DNA of 5,853 bases, taken from the NCBI GenBank assembly GCA_937892135.1, contig CALAUK010000020.1, forward strand, positions 1-5,853. Direction: 5' to 3'. Made by a program: the position numbers and the translations under genes. Positions 4,663-5,853 of this stretch are shown here, one piece after another. The first letter of the stretch is position 1. Every line of letters starts with the position of its first letter. Below the pieces are notes generated by a model that ran no database searches, was not told where the DNA came from, and was given only the letters and a program-made list of their open reading frames with translations. Source of the DNA: an uncultured Clostridia bacterium. Its GTDB lineage: Bacteria > Bacillota > Clostridia > UBA1381 > UMGS1253.

Positions 4663-5853
4663 ATGGAAAAAAGAAAAAACAAAGCACTTACCATTCTTGA
4701 ATTTGATAAAATATTAGAGCGCCTCAGCTCATATTCTTCAAGCGAGGCAACAAAGAAAAAAATATCTGAGCTTACTCCGTCAAAGGATTTAAATACGGCA
4801 GCTTTGCTTCAAAAAGAAACAACAGAGGCTCAGACTCAGCTTTTAAAGTATCAGTCTCCCCCGACTCTTGCGGTGCCTGAGGTTTTAGGGAGCCTTCGCC
4901 GCCTTGAAATAGGCGGAGTTCTTTCCCCTCGTGAGCTTTTGGATATCGCATCAGTTTTATATGTATCGCGTATGGCAAAAAGTTACCTTGAAAGCGCAGA
5001 CTCCGGAACCCAGAGCATTTTATGCTCTCTTCGTGACGGACTTGTTTTGGAGAAAATGTTTGAAGAGCAGATTAAAATGTGCATCATTTCTGAAGAAGAA
5101 ATAGCAGATGGTGCAAGCGGTGAGCTTTTGGCTATAAGGCGCAAAATGCGCAGTATAAAAGATAAAATACGTGATTTGTTAGACGGCTATATAAGGTCAG
5201 CAAAATATGCAAAGTATCTTCAGGAGCCTATTGTGACAATGCGCTCGGACAGATACGTTATTCCCGTAAAAAGCGAATATAAAAACGAGATTTCAGGCGT
5301 TGTTCACGATAGCTCTTCTACAGGTGCAACCTTGTTTATAGAACCTATGAGTGTTGTTAATGCAAACAACGAAATAAGAGACTTAAAAGGAAAAGAGCAG
5401 GCTGAAATCGAAAGGATTTTAGCCGAGCTTTCAGCCAAAACCGCGGAATATAAGGATATTATAGAATCTGATTATCATCTTCTTCTAAATAATCACGAAT
5501 CATCTGAAGCTGCTGACTACTTAATTCCTGAAAACCAGAGAAATGACTCATATTTCGTAGCAAAGGCTGACGGTGTCCTTTGTGGTCTCGATATTGCAAT
5601 GCGAGTGTTCACTTTGCTTGATGATACTTTCACATACACAGTTCATAAAAACGACGGTGACGAGGTTAAAGCAGGAGATTTGATTGTTGAGTTTAACGGT
5701 AAAACAATAACGTATGCGCAGAGCGATTATAAAAGCTATAGCACCGATGTTCCTACCATGCCTACAATGGTATCGTACGGCTTCAAGAGCAAGTATAATC
5801 ACGAACTGTTCGCGGATGTGGATGCTACAATCTCAAGCACCATCGAGGTCGAT
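4663..5853 (+). CDS. mutS2: MutS2 N-terminal region, frame running into unrelated sequence (3' end outside window)
   Basis: MutS2 is a MutS-family ATPase linked to suppression of recombination and, in Bacillus, to rescue of collided ribosomes; its ATPase and C-terminal Smr nuclease parts are not in this window. Residues 1-276 match its N-terminal core: LEFDKILERLSSY near 12-24, LEIGGVLSPRELLDIA, the lever segment AKYLQEPIVTMRSDRYVIPVK near 183-203, HDSSSTGATLFIEP at 215-228 and NNEIRDLKGKEQAEIERIL. The start at 4663 gives the usual family N-terminus; the ribosome site (GAAAGG) is weak. After YHLLLN (271-276) a MutS2 should continue with a LDFIFAKA-type segment, but the frame changes to NadC-like sequence (about 285-349) and then to an unassigned stretch (350-397). 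No stop intervenes. The MutS2 part is sure; the product as written is doubtful. Confidence 0.85.
   Translation, partial: MEKRKNKALTILEFDKILERLSSYSSSEATKKKISELTPSKDLNTAALLQKETTEAQTQLLKYQSPPTLAVPEVLGSLRRLEIGGVLSPRELLDIASVLYVSRMAKSYLESADSGTQSILCSLRDGLVLEKMFEEQIKMCIISEEEIADGASGELLAIRRKMRSIKDKIRDLLDGYIRSAKYAKYLQEPIVTMRSDRYVIPVKSEYKNEISGVVHDSSSTGATLFIEPMSVVNANNEIRDLKGKEQAEIERILAELSAKTAEYKDIIESDYHLLLNNHESSEAADYLIPENQRNDSYFVAKADGVLCGLDIAMRVFTLLDDTFTYTVHKNDGDEVKAGDLIVEFNGKTITYAQSDYKSYSTDVPTMPTMVSYGFKSKYNHELFADVDATISSTIEVD
5491..5703 (+). other. NadC-like segment fused in frame to mutS2, probable chimera
   Basis: Residues from about DYLIPEN (285-291) through KADGVLCGLDIAMRVFTLLD (301-320) to HKNDGDEVKAGDLIVEFNGK (328-347) match the N-terminal domain of quinolinate phosphoribosyltransferase (NadC), which makes nicotinate mononucleotide from quinolinate and PRPP. 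The usual NadC start and the following LLKGERTALN-type helix are both absent, so this is an internal slice of about 65 residues. I know of no MutS2-NadC family. The left breakpoint lies between 5491 and about 5520; the exact base cannot be placed by eye. Misassembly is likeliest; an actual rearrangement is the alternative. Confidence 0.65.
5704..5853 (+). other. Unassigned coding-like tail at the window edge
   Basis: The frame continues for 50 codons without a stop after the NadC-like segment, but the residues (TMPTMVSYGFKSKYNHEL and on) fit neither NadC nor MutS2. The other frames checked on the reverse strand contain stops, so the forward frame is probably truly coding. By eye it is less AT-rich than the mutS2 part. 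It may be a third source joined at the contig end. Confidence 0.4.

Noticed and set aside
1..5853. CRISPR arrays, tRNA or rRNA genes, insertion sequences, phage genes
   Set aside because: No regularly spaced repeats, no cloverleaf or rRNA-like stretches and no transposase or integrase motifs were seen on either strand.

Overview
The window looks like a fragment of a low-GC Clostridia-type Firmicutes genome, probably an uncultured gut or anaerobic lineage. The signs are strong AGGAGG-type ribosome binding sites, AT-rich intergenic regions with near-consensus sigma-A promoters, the rpsF-ssb-rpsR operon, a MutS2 gene and a meso-diaminopimelate dehydrogenase. All assignments come from reading the translated proteins; no search was run.

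Layout. The left third is on the minus strand: a GMP synthase ATP-pyrophosphatase gene that runs off the left edge (1-699) with its own promoter, then an apparent ddh-cysK transcription unit (ddh 1904-2887, a CysK-family PLP enzyme 911-1837) closed by a terminator at 871-904. A compact divergent regulatory region (about 2888-3117) separates ddh from the plus-strand operon rpsF (3118-3408), ssb (3443-3892), rpsR (3922-4170). The rpsF leader can fold into a two-stem structure with a CCG internal loop whose outer helix covers the Shine-Dalgarno sequence. This fits the known S6:S18 autoregulatory leader motif. The operon ends at a hairpin terminator (4180-4207).

Converging on that terminator is a small minus-strand unit: a perfect-consensus promoter (4499-4527), a 40-residue acidic peptide gene (4309-4431) and a long hairpin terminator (4226-4286). 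The peptide starts MKKVYESP and is of unknown function. Divergent from it, a mutS2 gene starts at 4663 with its own promoter and runs to the right edge.

The mutS2 reading frame is normal for about 276 codons. It then changes, without a stop, into the N-terminal part of a NadC-like quinolinate phosphoribosyltransferase, and then into a third stretch I cannot assign. A misassembled or chimeric contig end is the likeliest explanation; a real rearrangement is possible.

The genes are mostly housekeeping: purine synthesis, DAP/lysine and cell-wall precursor supply, sulfur amino acid metabolism, small-subunit ribosomal proteins with SSB, and MutS2. The least ordinary items are the peptide unit, the rpsF leader fold, the stand-alone GMP synthase ATPase domain and the anomalous 3' end.
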